Part shown: positions 1 through 9,810 of the stretch, in pieces
Layout: each line of letters opens with the position of its first letter
Position numbering within the stretch: position 1 is the first letter of the stretch
Origin: Candidatus Polarisedimenticolaceae bacterium
GTDB lineage: Bacteria > Pseudomonadota > Gammaproteobacteria > Chromatiales > Chromatiaceae
Reading direction: 5' to 3'
Length of the DNA: 56,254 nucleotides
NCBI GenBank assembly: GCA_021648685.1
Contig: JAKISI010000013.1
Span: forward strand, 1 to 56,254
The notes under the pieces: generated by a model
What the model was told of the DNA's origin: nothing
Seen by the model: the letters and a program-made list of their open reading frames with translations, nothing else
Databases searched by the model: none
Position numbers and translations under genes: made by a program

Positions 1-127
1 CTACCATACCGATATTTCATCTCTTATCCCCCAGTAACTAGGGAAGCATCCTAGCAACTCCTACTGCTGAGAGATAAATCTGTTCGCCTGAAAGGCGAAG
101 GTTTAAACCTTACGCATGGAAAATTAA
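1..127 (-). mobile_element. IS200/IS605-type element, left end and start of tnpA (cut by window edge)
   Basis: Bases 2-127 are the exact reverse complement of 56129-56254. Read on the minus strand the segment starts after TTAA, carries the palindrome AAGGTTTAAACCTT and a hairpin TTCGCCT-TTC-AGGCGAA, then a CTAGG/CCTAG hairpin, a GGGGGA ribosome-binding site and an ATG at 20 opening MKYRYG. I recognise that as the usual start of small HUH transposases (TnpA) of the IS200/IS605 family. The reading frame leaves the window after six codons, so the family call rests on this start plus the structured left end. It lies 12 bp beyond the stop codon of the glycosyltransferase at 140-868, so that gene was not interrupted. 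Confidence 0.6.
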
Positions 128-139
128 TACATGATTCTT

Positions 140-868
140 CTATGGCTTTGGCTGCACTCCAGGCAGAATGGATTTTAACCTTTCATAATAGTACCGCACT
201 ATTGCTTTAATTGGATTAGCATCGTGAAGTATGCTGGCAGATAGTGATTCTCTATAACTTAACTCAACTTGTGAGTTGCTCGCGCCGCCAAGCCGCATTT
301 TGGTGGTTACAATGGGCAAAAACCCAACATGGCACGCATCCCATATTCTAAGGAAAAATTCATGATCTGCTGCGATTTTAAATCCTACGCTGTAACCCCC
401 ATATTTTAAATAAACATGCTTTCTGATAAAGGCAGATGGGTGCGCCACCCTCATTTTTGATAGTAACTCCTGTTTTGATACATCTTTACCAATCCGCTTA
501 ATTACCTGACCCGCTTGATTTATTTGCTCTACATATCCATGGCCGACGCTTAATTGCAGGCTAATCATATGATTAACCATACGTGTTATAACATCGGTTG
601 CAGCATACATGTCATCTGCATTTAATATATGTATAATTTCACCTGTTGCGGCTCGTATGCCCTTATTAAATGCATCATATATTCCGGCATCTGGCTCAGA
701 GATATATTGGATACCACACGACTGTATGATTTCTACTGTATCATCTGTTGAGCCGCCATCTATAATTATGTACTCAATATCCTTGTAATCTTGCGCTTTT
801 ACTGAGTTTATACATCTACTGATAGTGCTGGCTCCATTTAAGACAGGGGTGATAACTGTGACTTTCAT
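140..868 (-). CDS. family 2 glycosyltransferase
   Basis: A 242-residue cytoplasmic GT-A glycosyltransferase of the WcaA type. The N-terminus MKVTVITPVLNGASTI is the nucleotide-binding start of family 2, followed by the acidic IIDGGSTDDT and, near residue 85, NADD, the metal-binding DXD equivalent. The region AADHEFFLRIW (around residue 165) is the usual acceptor-side ED/DH motif. Length is normal for single-domain members (about 240-260), so it seems complete although the IS end is only 12 bp past its stop. It is divergent from the GT4 gene at 1003 and probably adds one sugar to the polysaccharide made by this locus. The sugar donor cannot be told from the sequence. Confidence 0.85.
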   Translation of the reverse strand: MKVTVITPVLNGASTISRCINSVKAQDYKDIEYIIIDGGSTDDTVEIIQSCGIQYISEPDAGIYDAFNKGIRAATGEIIHILNADDMYAATDVITRMVNHMISLQLSVGHGYVEQINQAGQVIKRIGKDVSKQELLSKMRVAHPSAFIRKHVYLKYGGYSVGFKIAADHEFFLRIWDACHVGFLPIVTTKMRLGGASNSQVELSYRESLSASILHDANPIKAIVRYYYERLKSILPGVQPKP

Positions 869-1002
869 GATGGTTTTTTAAAAATGCGGTCTGGGTAATT
901 TAAGAATATTACACTATGTATGCGTTTTACCAGGAATAATTTTGTTCATCTGAAATCGTTTATGAAAAATTGCATTCAGCATAGGATTCTGAGGTTTTTG
1001 CT

Positions 1003-2178
1003 TTGAAAGTATTGATGTGTCATGTCGCTTATCGTCAACCTGGCGGTGAGGATGTGGTTTTTGAAAATGAAAAGAATTTGATGAAAGAGGCGGGTGTTGA
1101 TGTTGTTTCACTGTCTCTCCATAACGAAATAATAAATGATGGCAAATGGCTAGAACTTCTCCGCACTGGCATTGAAACTGTATGGTCCAGGCGTGGCTAT
1201 CAGCGTATAGCGGAAGCGCTTCAGAGGGAGCGGCCAGATATTGCACATTTCCATAATACATTTCCATTATTATCGCCAAGCGCTTATGTTGCATGTAAGA
1301 GTGCTGGAGTTCCTGTGGTTCAAACGCTGCATAACTTTAGACTCATTTGTGCAAATGCAATGTTATTCACAAAAGGAGAGGTTTGTGAGCGCTGCGTAGG
1401 TCGAATTCCCGTGCCTGCGTTATATTATCGATGTTACCGTAATTCCATCACAGCAACAGCGGCTGTAGCCTCGATGCAGATGTTTCATTGTCTAATGGGC
1501 ACATTCAATTCAAAAGTTAGCTGCTATTTGGCGCTTACCTCCTTTGCCAAAACCAGATTGGTACGGGGTGGGTTACCTGAGAATAGAATCAGCATAAAAG
1601 CTAATTTTTTACCGATTCCACCTAATCCATGTTTTGATGTGGGGGGCTATGCACTCTTTGTTGGCCGAATAGCTGAAGAGAAAGGTGTAGATGTGCTTCT
1701 TGATGCATGGTCTAAAGTTAATGGTTTGCAGCTGATGGTGGCTGGTGATGGGCCACTGTTTTCTGATATGCGGCAAAAAGCAGCGGTAAAAATTGGGAAA
1801 GCCCATATGTTGGGCCATCAATCTAAAGAGAGCATCCAATCGTTAATGGCCGCATCGGCATTTATTGTTATTCCCTCAGTTTGCTATGAAGGGTTTCCTA
1901 TGGTTGTTCTGGAAGCATTTGCTTCAGGTAAACCTGTTTTGTGTTCACGTTTGGGTGGTTTGGATGAGCTGATTTTGGAAGATGTAACCGGAAAAAAATT
2001 TAACCCTGGTGACTCAGATGATCTTGCAAATGTAGTGAATGAATCAATGTTGGATAAAAAGTCACTACAAACAATGGGGCGAGCAGCAAGAGATGAGTTT
2101 GACTTAAAATATACAGCTGATACTGCCAAAAAAGAACTTTTACGCATTTATGAAAAGATCCTTTTAGAAAGAGCATGA
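1003..2178 (+). CDS. family 4 glycosyltransferase
   Basis: A 391-residue GT-B glycosyltransferase. The N-terminal half begins KVLMCHVAYRQPGGEDVV, typical of GT4 enzymes with the GG loop that binds the acceptor. The C-terminal half has FVGRIAEEKGVDVLLDAW, then GDGP, and the donor-binding EGFPMVVLEAFASGKPV (around residue 295), with the E-x7-E pattern of retaining family 4 enzymes. The start is a TTG at 1003 with CTGAGG eight bases upstream. No other start gives the full N-terminal strand. It opens a plus-strand run with the WecG-type gene, exosortase and WecA-type gene, and fits EPS repeat-unit assembly. Confidence 0.85.
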   Translation: MKVLMCHVAYRQPGGEDVVFENEKNLMKEAGVDVVSLSLHNEIINDGKWLELLRTGIETVWSRRGYQRIAEALQRERPDIAHFHNTFPLLSPSAYVACKSAGVPVVQTLHNFRLICANAMLFTKGEVCERCVGRIPVPALYYRCYRNSITATAAVASMQMFHCLMGTFNSKVSCYLALTSFAKTRLVRGGLPENRISIKANFLPIPPNPCFDVGGYALFVGRIAEEKGVDVLLDAWSKVNGLQLMVAGDGPLFSDMRQKAAVKIGKAHMLGHQSKESIQSLMAASAFIVIPSVCYEGFPMVVLEAFASGKPVLCSRLGGLDELILEDVTGKKFNPGDSDDLANVVNESMLDKKSLQTMGRAARDEFDLKYTADTAKKELLRIYEKILLERA

Positions 2179-2218
2179 TTTCAAGAGCTATTAGGGTTAG
2201 TCATGGTGAACAATAGAT

Positions 2219-2974
2219 ATGCCTGACAAATTTGACCTGCTTGGTGTGAATATTTCGGATATAGATCGTAAAAAAGCGCTTGCTATAGTTGGTGCGCATT
2301 GTGAAACTGGAAATGGTGGCTACATCTGCTTCTGCAATGTCCATACTGCGGTTATGGCAAGATGCGATCTAGAGTACCGTTGCGTGCTCAATCAAGCCTT
2401 TCTGTGTGCGCCTGATGGCAAGCCTGTTTACTGGGTTGGTCGGTTGAAAGGCCATTCGGCTATCCAGCAAGTTGCTGGACCTGATTTTTTTGAGGATTGC
2501 TTTTCAGCATCAGAGGAGCTTGGGCTAAAGCATTACCTTTATGGTGGCCACCCTGATGTGTTGAAAAATTTGGTGCGGATGTTGGAGTTGCGATATCCAA
2601 AAGCCACGATTGTTGGTTGGGAATCACCACCATTTAGGCCATTAACTGCTGATGAGGAGCAAGAAATGCACGAGCGAATTCAGCAAAAAAAACCTAATTT
2701 AATATGGGTCGGGCTTGGGGCACCTAAACAGGAATTATGGATGTCCCGCCATGCAGAAAATTTGCAACCAGCAGTGTTGCTTGGAGTTGGCGCGGCATTT
2801 GACTTTCATGCAGGGGCCATCTCAAGAGCACCGAAATGGATGCGATACATTGGTTTGGAATGGTTTCATAGGCTAATGCAAGAGCCTCAGCGGCTACTTC
2901 GACGCTATGTAGTGACCAATGCGCTGTTTTTATGGTATCTATTTATAGATTTTATAGGCCAGCGTAAAAACTAA
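2219..2974 (+). CDS. WecG/TagA/CpsF-family glycosyltransferase
   Basis: A 251-residue member of the WecG/TagA family (GT26), which transfers a sugar (ManNAc or a ManNAc uronate in characterised members) from a UDP donor onto undecaprenyl-linked GlcNAc at the inner face of the membrane. Recognisable parts are the N-terminal FDLLGVNISDI, CAPDGKPVYW, YLYGGHPDVL, and the family signature IWVGLGAPKQELWM followed by GVGAAFDFHAG. The C-terminus RLMQEPQRLLRRYV is the amphipathic membrane-association segment. It sits 40 bp after the GT4 gene and 79 bp before the exosortase, the usual neighbourhood of this family in exosortase/EPS loci. Confidence 0.9.
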   Translation: MPDKFDLLGVNISDIDRKKALAIVGAHCETGNGGYICFCNVHTAVMARCDLEYRCVLNQAFLCAPDGKPVYWVGRLKGHSAIQQVAGPDFFEDCFSASEELGLKHYLYGGHPDVLKNLVRMLELRYPKATIVGWESPPFRPLTADEEQEMHERIQQKKPNLIWVGLGAPKQELWMSRHAENLQPAVLLGVGAAFDFHAGAISRAPKWMRYIGLEWFHRLMQEPQRLLRRYVVTNALFLWYLFIDFIGQRKN

Positions 2975-3053
2975 TGGGTTTAAATTAAGAAGAGTTAATC
3001 TGTAATTAAGCAGAAATAAAAATATATGCTTCATTATAAAGGTGTGGAGATAG

Positions 3054-4622
3054 ATGGTTGGAACTACGATTTGGCGGGAAACTCCTTTGCGGTGGGCATT
3101 AGTTGCGGTGCTAACAGCTGTGCTTGCTTTCATTTTTTGGGATGGCTTGGTTGAATTAGAGAGTCTGTGGTCCAAAAAAGAGGAGTACAGCCACGCCTAT
3201 ATCCTGCCTCTAATCTCGCTTTTCCTGGTTTGGCAAAAAAGTGAAGAGCTGCGGCAGTTGCCGCTTGAGGGATCATGGCTTGGTCTTCCCATTGTGGTAG
3301 TTGGTATATTGCTCGGTTTTGCAGGGTCACTGAGTACAATATATCTTGTTGTTCACTACTCTATTCTTATCACCTTAGCCGGGATTGTATTGGCCTATCT
3401 TGGCAAGCGAGGCCTGATGTTGCTTTGGGCCCCGCTGTTATTGCTGTTTTTTACCGTTCCACTACCTCCATTTCTTTATAATGCCGTTTCACTAAAACTT
3501 CAGCTGATCTCCTCTGAAATAGGTGTGGCTACCATACGGCTGTTTGGAATCAGCGTCTTTTTGGAAGGCAATGTAATAGATCTTGGCAGCTACAAGCTCC
3601 AGGTTGTGGAAGCCTGCAATGGGCTGCGATACCTGTTTCCACTGATGAGCATTGCGTTCATTATGGCCTATTTTTTCAGGGTTTCCCTTTGGAAACGTGC
3701 TTTTGTATTCCTTGCCAGTATCCCGCTCACTATTATCATGAACAGTATTCGAATTGGCATTATTGGAGTCATGGTCGAATACTGGGGCACTGATATGGCC
3801 GAAGGGTTTTTGCATGATTTTGAAGGTTGGCTCTTCTTCATGGTCTGTATGGTTATGCTGATAGGAATCATGTGGCTGGTCTACAAAACAGGTTCTGAGC
3901 AGCACTCATTCCAAGAGGTATTTGGGATTGATTATCCTCGCCCCCCCCCCAAAAATGTATTAGTAAAGTTCAGGTCAGTACCTGCAACATTTTATGGATT
4001 GCTGCTGGTATTGGCTGTCGCCTCAGTTGTTACGCCTATCCTTGAAGGTCGACAGGATGCGGTAGTTAGCCGAACAAGCCTTGATAAATTTCCAGTAGAC
4101 GTTGGTTCATGGCATGGGCAGCGTGATCGAATAAAGGACATCTATCTTGAAGAGCTGGATCTTACCGATTATGTGATTGCAGATTATGTGGATGAACATG
4201 GCAGAACAGTCAATTTTTATGCTGCCTATTATGCTTCACAGCGAGCCGGTGAGTCTGCGCACTCACCACAATCCTGTCTGCCCGGCGGTGGCTGGAAGAT
4301 TAACAAAATCACCCAGCAGAAAATTGAAAACGTCCTGCCTGGAGGTGGCTCGGTAGATGTCAATCGCGTTCAAATGCAGATGGGTGAGTCCAAGGTATTG
4401 GTCTATTACTGGTTTCAACAGCGAGGCCGGGTGATTACTAATGAATATCTGGTGAAGTGGTATCTATTGGTGGATGGGTTGCAAAGAAATAGAACGGATG
4501 GTGCGTTGATTCGTTTGACAACGATGGTTGCCCCTAATGAAGAATGGAGTGATGGGGATGAGAAATTAGCTGATTTTATGCGTGATATGACACCTGTGCT
4601 GAAAGACTATGTGCCGGATTGA
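3054..4622 (+). CDS. exosortase fused to EpsI domain (XrtA/XrtD type)
   Basis: A 522-residue polytopic membrane protein. Residues 1-280 form the exosortase, a transpeptidase-like protease that cuts and processes proteins carrying C-terminal PEP-CTERM-type signals. The expected triad is visible: C188 in VVEACNGLRYL, R233 in NSIRIG and H254 in FLHDFEGW. From about residue 305 follows an EpsI domain, with one membrane segment then a periplasmic part containing SPQSCLPGGGW. Fusion to EpsI is normal for XrtA and XrtD. Candidate substrates in this window carry VPLPP and VPQPP signals, closer to VPLPA-CTERM (XrtD) than to classic PEP. A run of ten C (3941-3950) sits at the joint of the two domains (codons 296-299, Arg-Pro-Pro-Pro), so a one-base slip would separate them. 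Confidence 0.88.
   Translation: MVGTTIWRETPLRWALVAVLTAVLAFIFWDGLVELESLWSKKEEYSHAYILPLISLFLVWQKSEELRQLPLEGSWLGLPIVVVGILLGFAGSLSTIYLVVHYSILITLAGIVLAYLGKRGLMLLWAPLLLLFFTVPLPPFLYNAVSLKLQLISSEIGVATIRLFGISVFLEGNVIDLGSYKLQVVEACNGLRYLFPLMSIAFIMAYFFRVSLWKRAFVFLASIPLTIIMNSIRIGIIGVMVEYWGTDMAEGFLHDFEGWLFFMVCMVMLIGIMWLVYKTGSEQHSFQEVFGIDYPRPPPKNVLVKFRSVPATFYGLLLVLAVASVVTPILEGRQDAVVSRTSLDKFPVDVGSWHGQRDRIKDIYLEELDLTDYVIADYVDEHGRTVNFYAAYYASQRAGESAHSPQSCLPGGGWKINKITQQKIENVLPGGGSVDVNRVQMQMGESKVLVYYWFQQRGRVITNEYLVKWYLLVDGLQRNRTDGALIRLTTMVAPNEEWSDGDEKLADFMRDMTPVLKDYVPD
3941..3950 (+). repeat. C10 homopolymer inside the exosortase gene
   Basis: Ten consecutive C encode the last base of an Arg codon and three Pro codons in the linker between exosortase and EpsI domains. 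The present length keeps the frame open. Seven G (4815-4821) and eight G (5240-5247) occur in the next gene. Tracts this long in coding DNA slip readily and are also where sequencing errors fall. Confidence 0.9.
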
Positions 4623-4673
4623 TCATTTGAAAATCAGCTTTATTTGTGTGTAGCCGGGCATATCGGTAGATAA

Positions 4674-6302
4674 ATGCAGGCCCTGTTTGCTCTTATAACG
4701 GCAATGGTTATCAGCATGGTAGTGCTGCCGCTGATGGTGCGGCTGTCGCCTTATATTGGGATGATAGATCAGCCCAGTGCGCGCAAAGTGCATTGTACCC
4801 CTATAGCCAGGGTAGGGGGGGTTGGTATCGTTCTAGGGGCACTGGTTCCGCTGTTGATCTGGATGCCAATGACGGATCAGCTGTGTGCCTATGTGATGGG
4901 CAGTATCGTGTTATTTGGGTTTGGTGCGCTGGATGATCAACGCGAGCTTGACCACTATGTGAAGTTTATTGGGCAGTTTATTGCAGTTGGAATCGTCGTG
5001 TTTTACGGTGGTCTGTCAATTGATCGGATACCCTTTGTTACAGAAACACTTCCACCTTCAATTGCGATTCCGTTTACTTTTTTTGCAATGGTTGGGGTGA
5101 TTAATGCCATCAACCACTCAGATGGCCTGGATGGCCTGGCGGGTGGGGAGTCACTGTTAACGCTGTTAGGCATTTTGTTTATTGCCTATCAGGCGGGGGA
5201 GAGCATCAACCAGGTAGTGGTGATTGCCTGTGCTGTGATGGGGGGGGTCATCGGTTTTCTCCGCTACAACACCTATCCTGCAAAAGTTTTTATGGGTGAT
5301 AGCGGCAGCCAGTTTTTGGGTTTTACACTGGCATTTCTTGTGATCATTCTCACGCAGCAGATTAATACAGCACTAAGCCCGGCATTGCCTGCGCTGCTGC
5401 TTGGGCTTCCGGTTATTGACATTCTGGCGGTGCTTTTTCTGCGTGCCAAAGGGGGAATGAATATATTTCATGCTACGCGGAATCACATCCATCATCGCCT
5501 GCTTGATCTAGGCTTCAGCCACCAGGCATCGGTAGTGGCCATCTACTCTACCCAGGCATTCTTTGTGTTAAGTGCGCTGGCATTAACCTATGAAGCAGAT
5601 TGGATCATTCTGATGCTATACAGTCTGGTTTGCGGGGCTATTTTTATCTTACTGACACAAGCTGAACAGCGTGGCTGGCGGCGTCCATCCAAGGAATATG
5701 CTGCCACCATGCTACCTTCCAACCCCGTAGATCAGGAGCAGGGGCTGCTTTCAAAGGCTGGAACATGTCAGTTTTTATTCCTCCAGATCATGATCCCGTT
5801 CCTGCTGATCTATGTTGCTGTGGCTATACCATCGGTGTCCAGTGATTTCGCTATTATATCGGCGCTGCTTGTTGTGGTGCTGGCTCTGGATCTGTTTTTT
5901 GGGCGTGCAGGACGATCCATTATTCAGCAGGGAAGTGTCTTTATATGTGCCATATTCATGGTCTATCTGAGTACGCTTCACCTTCCTGAGAGCATGGGAG
6001 GTATTGAGGTTGTCATCTATTCCCTGTTGGCTGGAAGCATTGCCGTTACGCTAAAGCTGACAAAAGGATTGGGATTTAAAACAACTTCTGCAGACTGTCT
6101 GACCCTTTTTATTGTTCTTTTGGTTGGCTTTTTTCAGGACATTCACCTCCTGGGTGTCAATTTGACTGAGATTGCGCTGAAATCAGCAATTGTGCTCTAT
6201 GGATGTGAGTTGATCAGCAACCAAAATACGGCTCAAAGAAATATACTCAATAGTGCGGTTCTGTGTGTATTTGGGATACTGGCATTGCGATGGATCTTGT
6301 AA
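4674..6302 (+). CDS. undecaprenyl-phosphate glycosyl-1-phosphate transferase, WecA/MraY type
   Basis: A polytopic enzyme that transfers a sugar-1-phosphate from a UDP-sugar to undecaprenyl phosphate, the first step of many surface glycans. Family motifs are in order: FGALDDQRELD (about residue 82), NHSDGLDGLAGG (about 146), VFMGDSGSQFLGF (about 205), which holds the catalytic Asp and Mg ligands, and HATRNHIHHRLL (about 265), the cytoplasmic HxHH loop that reads the sugar nucleotide. At 542 residues it is some 180 longer than WecA. The extra C-terminal part (after about 345) is more membrane segments of unknown role, as seen in exosortase-linked members. It probably starts the repeat unit that the WecG-type enzyme extends. 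Homopolymers G7 and G8 lie inside it. Confidence 0.88.
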   Translation: MQALFALITAMVISMVVLPLMVRLSPYIGMIDQPSARKVHCTPIARVGGVGIVLGALVPLLIWMPMTDQLCAYVMGSIVLFGFGALDDQRELDHYVKFIGQFIAVGIVVFYGGLSIDRIPFVTETLPPSIAIPFTFFAMVGVINAINHSDGLDGLAGGESLLTLLGILFIAYQAGESINQVVVIACAVMGGVIGFLRYNTYPAKVFMGDSGSQFLGFTLAFLVIILTQQINTALSPALPALLLGLPVIDILAVLFLRAKGGMNIFHATRNHIHHRLLDLGFSHQASVVAIYSTQAFFVLSALALTYEADWIILMLYSLVCGAIFILLTQAEQRGWRRPSKEYAATMLPSNPVDQEQGLLSKAGTCQFLFLQIMIPFLLIYVAVAIPSVSSDFAIISALLVVVLALDLFFGRAGRSIIQQGSVFICAIFMVYLSTLHLPESMGGIEVVIYSLLAGSIAVTLKLTKGLGFKTTSADCLTLFIVLLVGFFQDIHLLGVNLTEIALKSAIVLYGCELISNQNTAQRNILNSAVLCVFGILALRWIL

Positions 6303-6842
6303 TTAATTGCTGCATCCCAGCAAGGCTGCTATAGTTATCCGATGGTGAGCTGCGTTTATCCAAATAAGAGATTGATAGACCCTCCCTGTAAATAAACCTG
6401 TTACAAGGCACCTGTTTGGAGTGGAACGGGTGTCAAAATGCACAATCTAAACCAGAGCACACACCAGAATCTATATGGCGGGGTCGCCGCAGAGAATATG
6501 TGCCATGGATCGCACAAAATAGACTGTAGAGGTTGCTCCTAAAATATCGCGGTACGCTGTTAGTTATAGGGTTTTGAGTGTGCACTGAACAACCAATTGC
6601 CCTCGTTATTTGAGGGGTTATTAAAAATTAATCGCACGCGCCTGCCCGCGCCCTGGATCGGCAGCTGTACCACCCCTGTTTGCAAGCGGAGAATTATGCC
6701 TCATTCAGCATAAGCTGGGATAGAGACGAATCCCCTCCTGCATATCAACGAAACCGCTGATGTAAAGTGAACGATTTCGGTACGGTCTGAACGCAATCCA
6801 CGGCAACATATGCAGAGCGATGCGCCGAGAGATACAGACAAT
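6303..6842 (+). promoter_or_regulatory. 540-bp gap, probable rne promoter and long leader
   Basis: No convincing gene is seen here. Enterobacterial rne has a leader of several hundred bases through which RNase E controls its own mRNA, and a gap of this size before an RNase E gene would fit. A small stem CCCTC-n7-GAGGG followed by an A/T-rich stretch lies near 6590-6620. I could not place a promoter with confidence. Confidence 0.35.
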
Positions 6843-9749
6843 ATGAAAAGAATGCTGATTAACGCAACTCAGCCTGAAGAGTTGCGTGTTGCCATCGTGG
6901 ATGGCCAAAAACTCCAAAACCTTGATATCGAAATCCCTGGCAAGGAGCAGAAAAAAGCCAATATATATAAAGGTAAGGTTACCCGGGTCGAGCCAAGTCT
7001 GGAAGCCGCCTTTGTAGAGTATGGCTCTGAACGCCACGGGTTCCTCCCGCTAAAAGAGATCGCCCGCACCTACTTTTCCAAGGAAGCCCTCAAATCTGGA
7101 GGTCGCCCCAGCATCAAAGATGCAATCAAAGAGGGGCAGGAGATTGTCATCCAGGTTGAGAAAGAGGAGCGCGGCAACAAAGGCGCGGCTCTCACAACCT
7201 TCATCTCCCTGGCTGGACGCTACCTGGTTTTGATGCCCAACAATCCTCGTGCTGGTGGTGTATCTCGTCGCATCGAAGGCGTTGACCGCAGTGAACTCCG
7301 GGATGCCATGAGCAAGCTGACCATCCCGGAAAACATGGGGCTTATTGTTCGCACGGCGGGATTGGGCAAGAACGAAGAGGAGCTGCAGTGGGATCTGGAC
7401 TATCTGAATCACCTCTGGGCAGCCATCGAAACCTCCGCCAATGAACAGAAGGCTCCGTTCCTGATCTACCAGGAGAGCAATGTCATCATCCGTTCGATCC
7501 GGGATCATCTCAGAGCAGACATCGGTGAAATCGTCATCGACAACCCCAGTGTCTATGATGAGGCCTGTGATTTCATCAAGCATGTCATGCCCAGCTACCT
7601 GCAAAAAATCCGCAAGTATGATGATGAGGTTCCGCTCTTTACCCGCTACCAGATAGAGAGTCAGATTGAGTCAGCCTTCCAGCGAGAAGTCCGTCTCCCC
7701 TCTGGCGGTGCCATTGTTATTGACCCCACTGAGGCGCTCACCTCCATCGACATCAACTCTGCACGTGCAACCAAAGGTGCAGATATTGAAGAGACCGCCC
7801 TCAATACCAATCTCGAAGCGGCCGATGAAATTGGTCGCCAGCTGCGCCTGCGTGATCTTGGCGGACTGTTTGTCATCGACTTCATTGATATGACGCCCGC
7901 GCGTAACCAGCGAGAGGTGGAAAACCGGCTTAAAGAGGCGATGAAGCAGGATCGTGCCCGCGTCCAGATTGGCCGAATATCCCGCTTTGGGTTGATGGAG
8001 ATGTCACGCCAGCGCCTGCGCCCCTCACTGGGCGAATCCACCAGCCAGCACGTCTGCCCGCGTTGTGACGGGCATGGTTACATTCGTGGCGTTGAGTCCC
8101 TGGCACTCTCGATTCTGCGCATTATTGAAGAGCAGACGATGAAGGAGAACACGGGGCGGGTCATCGCCCAGCTGCCTATCGATGTTGCAACCTTCCTGCT
8201 CAATGAAAAACGTGAAGCCATTCATGACATTGAACAGCGTCAGTCCGTGCATGTGGTATTGGTGCCAAATGCAGAACTCAAGACACCTCACTACAGCATA
8301 GAGCGCGTCCGCACTCATGAGCTCCCATCTCCAGAGTCTGACACTGCCAGCTATCAAATGGCGACAGAGACTGAAAAGAGAGCTCCTGATTTTGTTAAAC
8401 CAAGCAATATCAAGAGCGAACAACCAGCGGTAAAGCGCATTACACCGGCTCAGCCTGCACCGCAGCGTGTCAGTGAACCTAAAAGCGAGCCCAAAAGCGA
8501 ACCTAAAAGTGAGGAACCTGGTCTTCTTAAAAAGATTTTCGGGGTCTTCTCAAAGGTGACTGAATCAGCACGCCAGGAGAGCACAGCTACGTCAGAAAAA
8601 ACGGAACCCAAACAAGATGACAGGGGAGGCCAGGGGCGCCAGAGCAGCAGCGGGCGCAGACCCAGCGGCCGGGGAGGCAGGGGCACCAAACGCACCAGCG
8701 AAGCAAGCAGCAGAAAGCCTCAGCAACCTGAAAAGCAAAGGGATATCACCAAGGCAGAGCCGAAAACAGCAGGGAATGATGCTCCAGTATCCGACGAGCA
8801 GCAGGCAGAGCAACCGAAACCTCAACGCACAGGAAGCCGACGGGGACGCCGTGGCGGACGTCGACGCAGACCATCAACCGAGACCGAACAAAATAGTTCG
8901 ACAGAGGCAGCGTTTATTCCAAACAGTGAGATCGAGCAAACTGGAGATGCAGCAGCACCCGCCGATGCCTCCTCTATCGCACCACAAAGCGGTGGAGAGC
9001 AAGGCGAGGCAAAACCCGCCCCGCGTCGGCGCCCCAGACCCCGTCGTCCTGCAAATCGTGATGCCGCTATAGCACCTAAAGCAGAAGAGAGCGGCACACC
9101 GACAGCGCAGGAAAAAACCAGAGCCCCTCAGGCAAAGCCCGTAACGGATAGTGCAGAAGCAGAACCCCAAAACAGGGTAGAGGAGCGTGCCGCTCCAGGT
9201 ACAAGCGCGGAAGCGCCCACAGCAGCCAAAGAGCCCAGGAAAGATGAGGCCAAACCCGCAACGGCTCAGGAAAAACCGAAGGAGCAGCCAAACAAGCTGG
9301 AACCTGCTGCCAAGCCAGTAGAAAAGATCTCTGCCGATCCAGTCAAAGAGCCACAGCCGCAAGCCGCTGTGGCAAAAGTGCCAGCCGATAAAACCGATGC
9401 CATGCCAAAGCTTCAGCAGGTGGAGACCAAACAGGGGATCCAACCCCCGTCTGCAGCAGCGGAAGAGAAGGCTTCACCCAAGCCAAAACCAGCAGCCAAA
9501 CCCAAGCCAGCCGCAAAAGCGAAGCCCAAGGCGGCAACAGCGAAGCGTGCGGAACCCCTGAAGCAGGTTGAGACAAAGCCAGCCAGCAGCGATACTGCAC
9601 TGTCAGAGAAACTTGTTCCGGCAAAAAAACCGGCCGTTAAAGCTAAAGTTGAAAAAACGCCTCAGCCAAAAAAGGAAGCGCCGCCCAAGAGTGAGAAGCC
9701 GGTTAAGAAAGAGTCCGAGCCCACTCCACCGCCCAGCAGTGATGAATAG
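6843..9749 (+). CDS. rne: ribonuclease E
   Basis: The main endonuclease for mRNA decay and for rRNA/tRNA maturation, and scaffold of the degradosome at the inner membrane. The ATG at 6843 is chosen because [21 protein letters not shown] matches the conserved start; the in-frame ATG at 6810 only adds 11 residues. In order: S1 domain ([18 protein letters not shown]), 5'-sensor/RNase H-like region, the DNase I-like subdomain with catalytic Asp residues in SIDIN and VIDFIDM, then the Zn-link CPRC (about residue 400). The C-terminal half is low-complexity with PKSE repeats, an amphipathic [12 protein letters not shown] that resembles membrane-binding segment A, Arg-rich RNA-binding tracts ([20 protein letters not shown]) and long Ala-Pro-Lys repeats. 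968 residues, near the E. coli length of 1061. Confidence 0.96.
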   Translation: MKRMLINATQPEELRVAIVDGQKLQNLDIEIPGKEQKKANIYKGKVTRVEPSLEAAFVEYGSERHGFLPLKEIARTYFSKEALKSGGRPSIKDAIKEGQEIVIQVEKEERGNKGAALTTFISLAGRYLVLMPNNPRAGGVSRRIEGVDRSELRDAMSKLTIPENMGLIVRTAGLGKNEEELQWDLDYLNHLWAAIETSANEQKAPFLIYQESNVIIRSIRDHLRADIGEIVIDNPSVYDEACDFIKHVMPSYLQKIRKYDDEVPLFTRYQIESQIESAFQREVRLPSGGAIVIDPTEALTSIDINSARATKGADIEETALNTNLEAADEIGRQLRLRDLGGLFVIDFIDMTPARNQREVENRLKEAMKQDRARVQIGRISRFGLMEMSRQRLRPSLGESTSQHVCPRCDGHGYIRGVESLALSILRIIEEQTMKENTGRVIAQLPIDVATFLLNEKREAIHDIEQRQSVHVVLVPNAELKTPHYSIERVRTHELPSPESDTASYQMATETEKRAPDFVKPSNIKSEQPAVKRITPAQPAPQRVSEPKSEPKSEPKSEEPGLLKKIFGVFSKVTESARQESTATSEKTEPKQDDRGGQGRQSSSGRRPSGRGGRGTKRTSEASSRKPQQPEKQRDITKAEPKTAGNDAPVSDEQQAEQPKPQRTGSRRGRRGGRRRRPSTETEQNSSTEAAFIPNSEIEQTGDAAAPADASSIAPQSGGEQGEAKPAPRRRPRPRRPANRDAAIAPKAEESGTPTAQEKTRAPQAKPVTDSAEAEPQNRVEERAAPGTSAEAPTAAKEPRKDEAKPATAQEKPKEQPNKLEPAAKPVEKISADPVKEPQPQAAVAKVPADKTDAMPKLQQVETKQGIQPPSAAAEEKASPKPKPAAKPKPAAKAKPKAATAKRAEPLKQVETKPASSDTALSEKLVPAKKPAVKAKVEKTPQPKKEAPPKSEKPVKKESEPTPPPSSDE

Positions 9750-9753
9750 ATAG

Positions 9754-9790
9754 AAAAGCCCCCCCTTCCGCAATGGAGGGGGGGGCTTTC
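9754..9790. terminator. bidirectional intrinsic terminator between rne and the tyrosine phosphatase gene
   Basis: A G/C stem AAAGCCCCCCC / GGGGGGGGCTTT around a short TTCCGCAATGGA loop lies just after the rne stop and just before the end of the convergent gene. A-rich and T-rich flanks serve each direction. Confidence 0.8.
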
Positions 9791-9810
9791 AGCCTGCTGA
9801 AACGGGCGTG

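Noticed and set aside
6810-6842. Upstream ATG as rne start
   Set aside because: It adds 11 residues ahead of the conserved MKRMLINAT start.
8450-9624. Several long open frames on both strands within the rne tail
   Set aside because: They follow from the repetitive G/C-rich codons of the RNase E C-terminal half; none has a ribosome site or protein-like composition.
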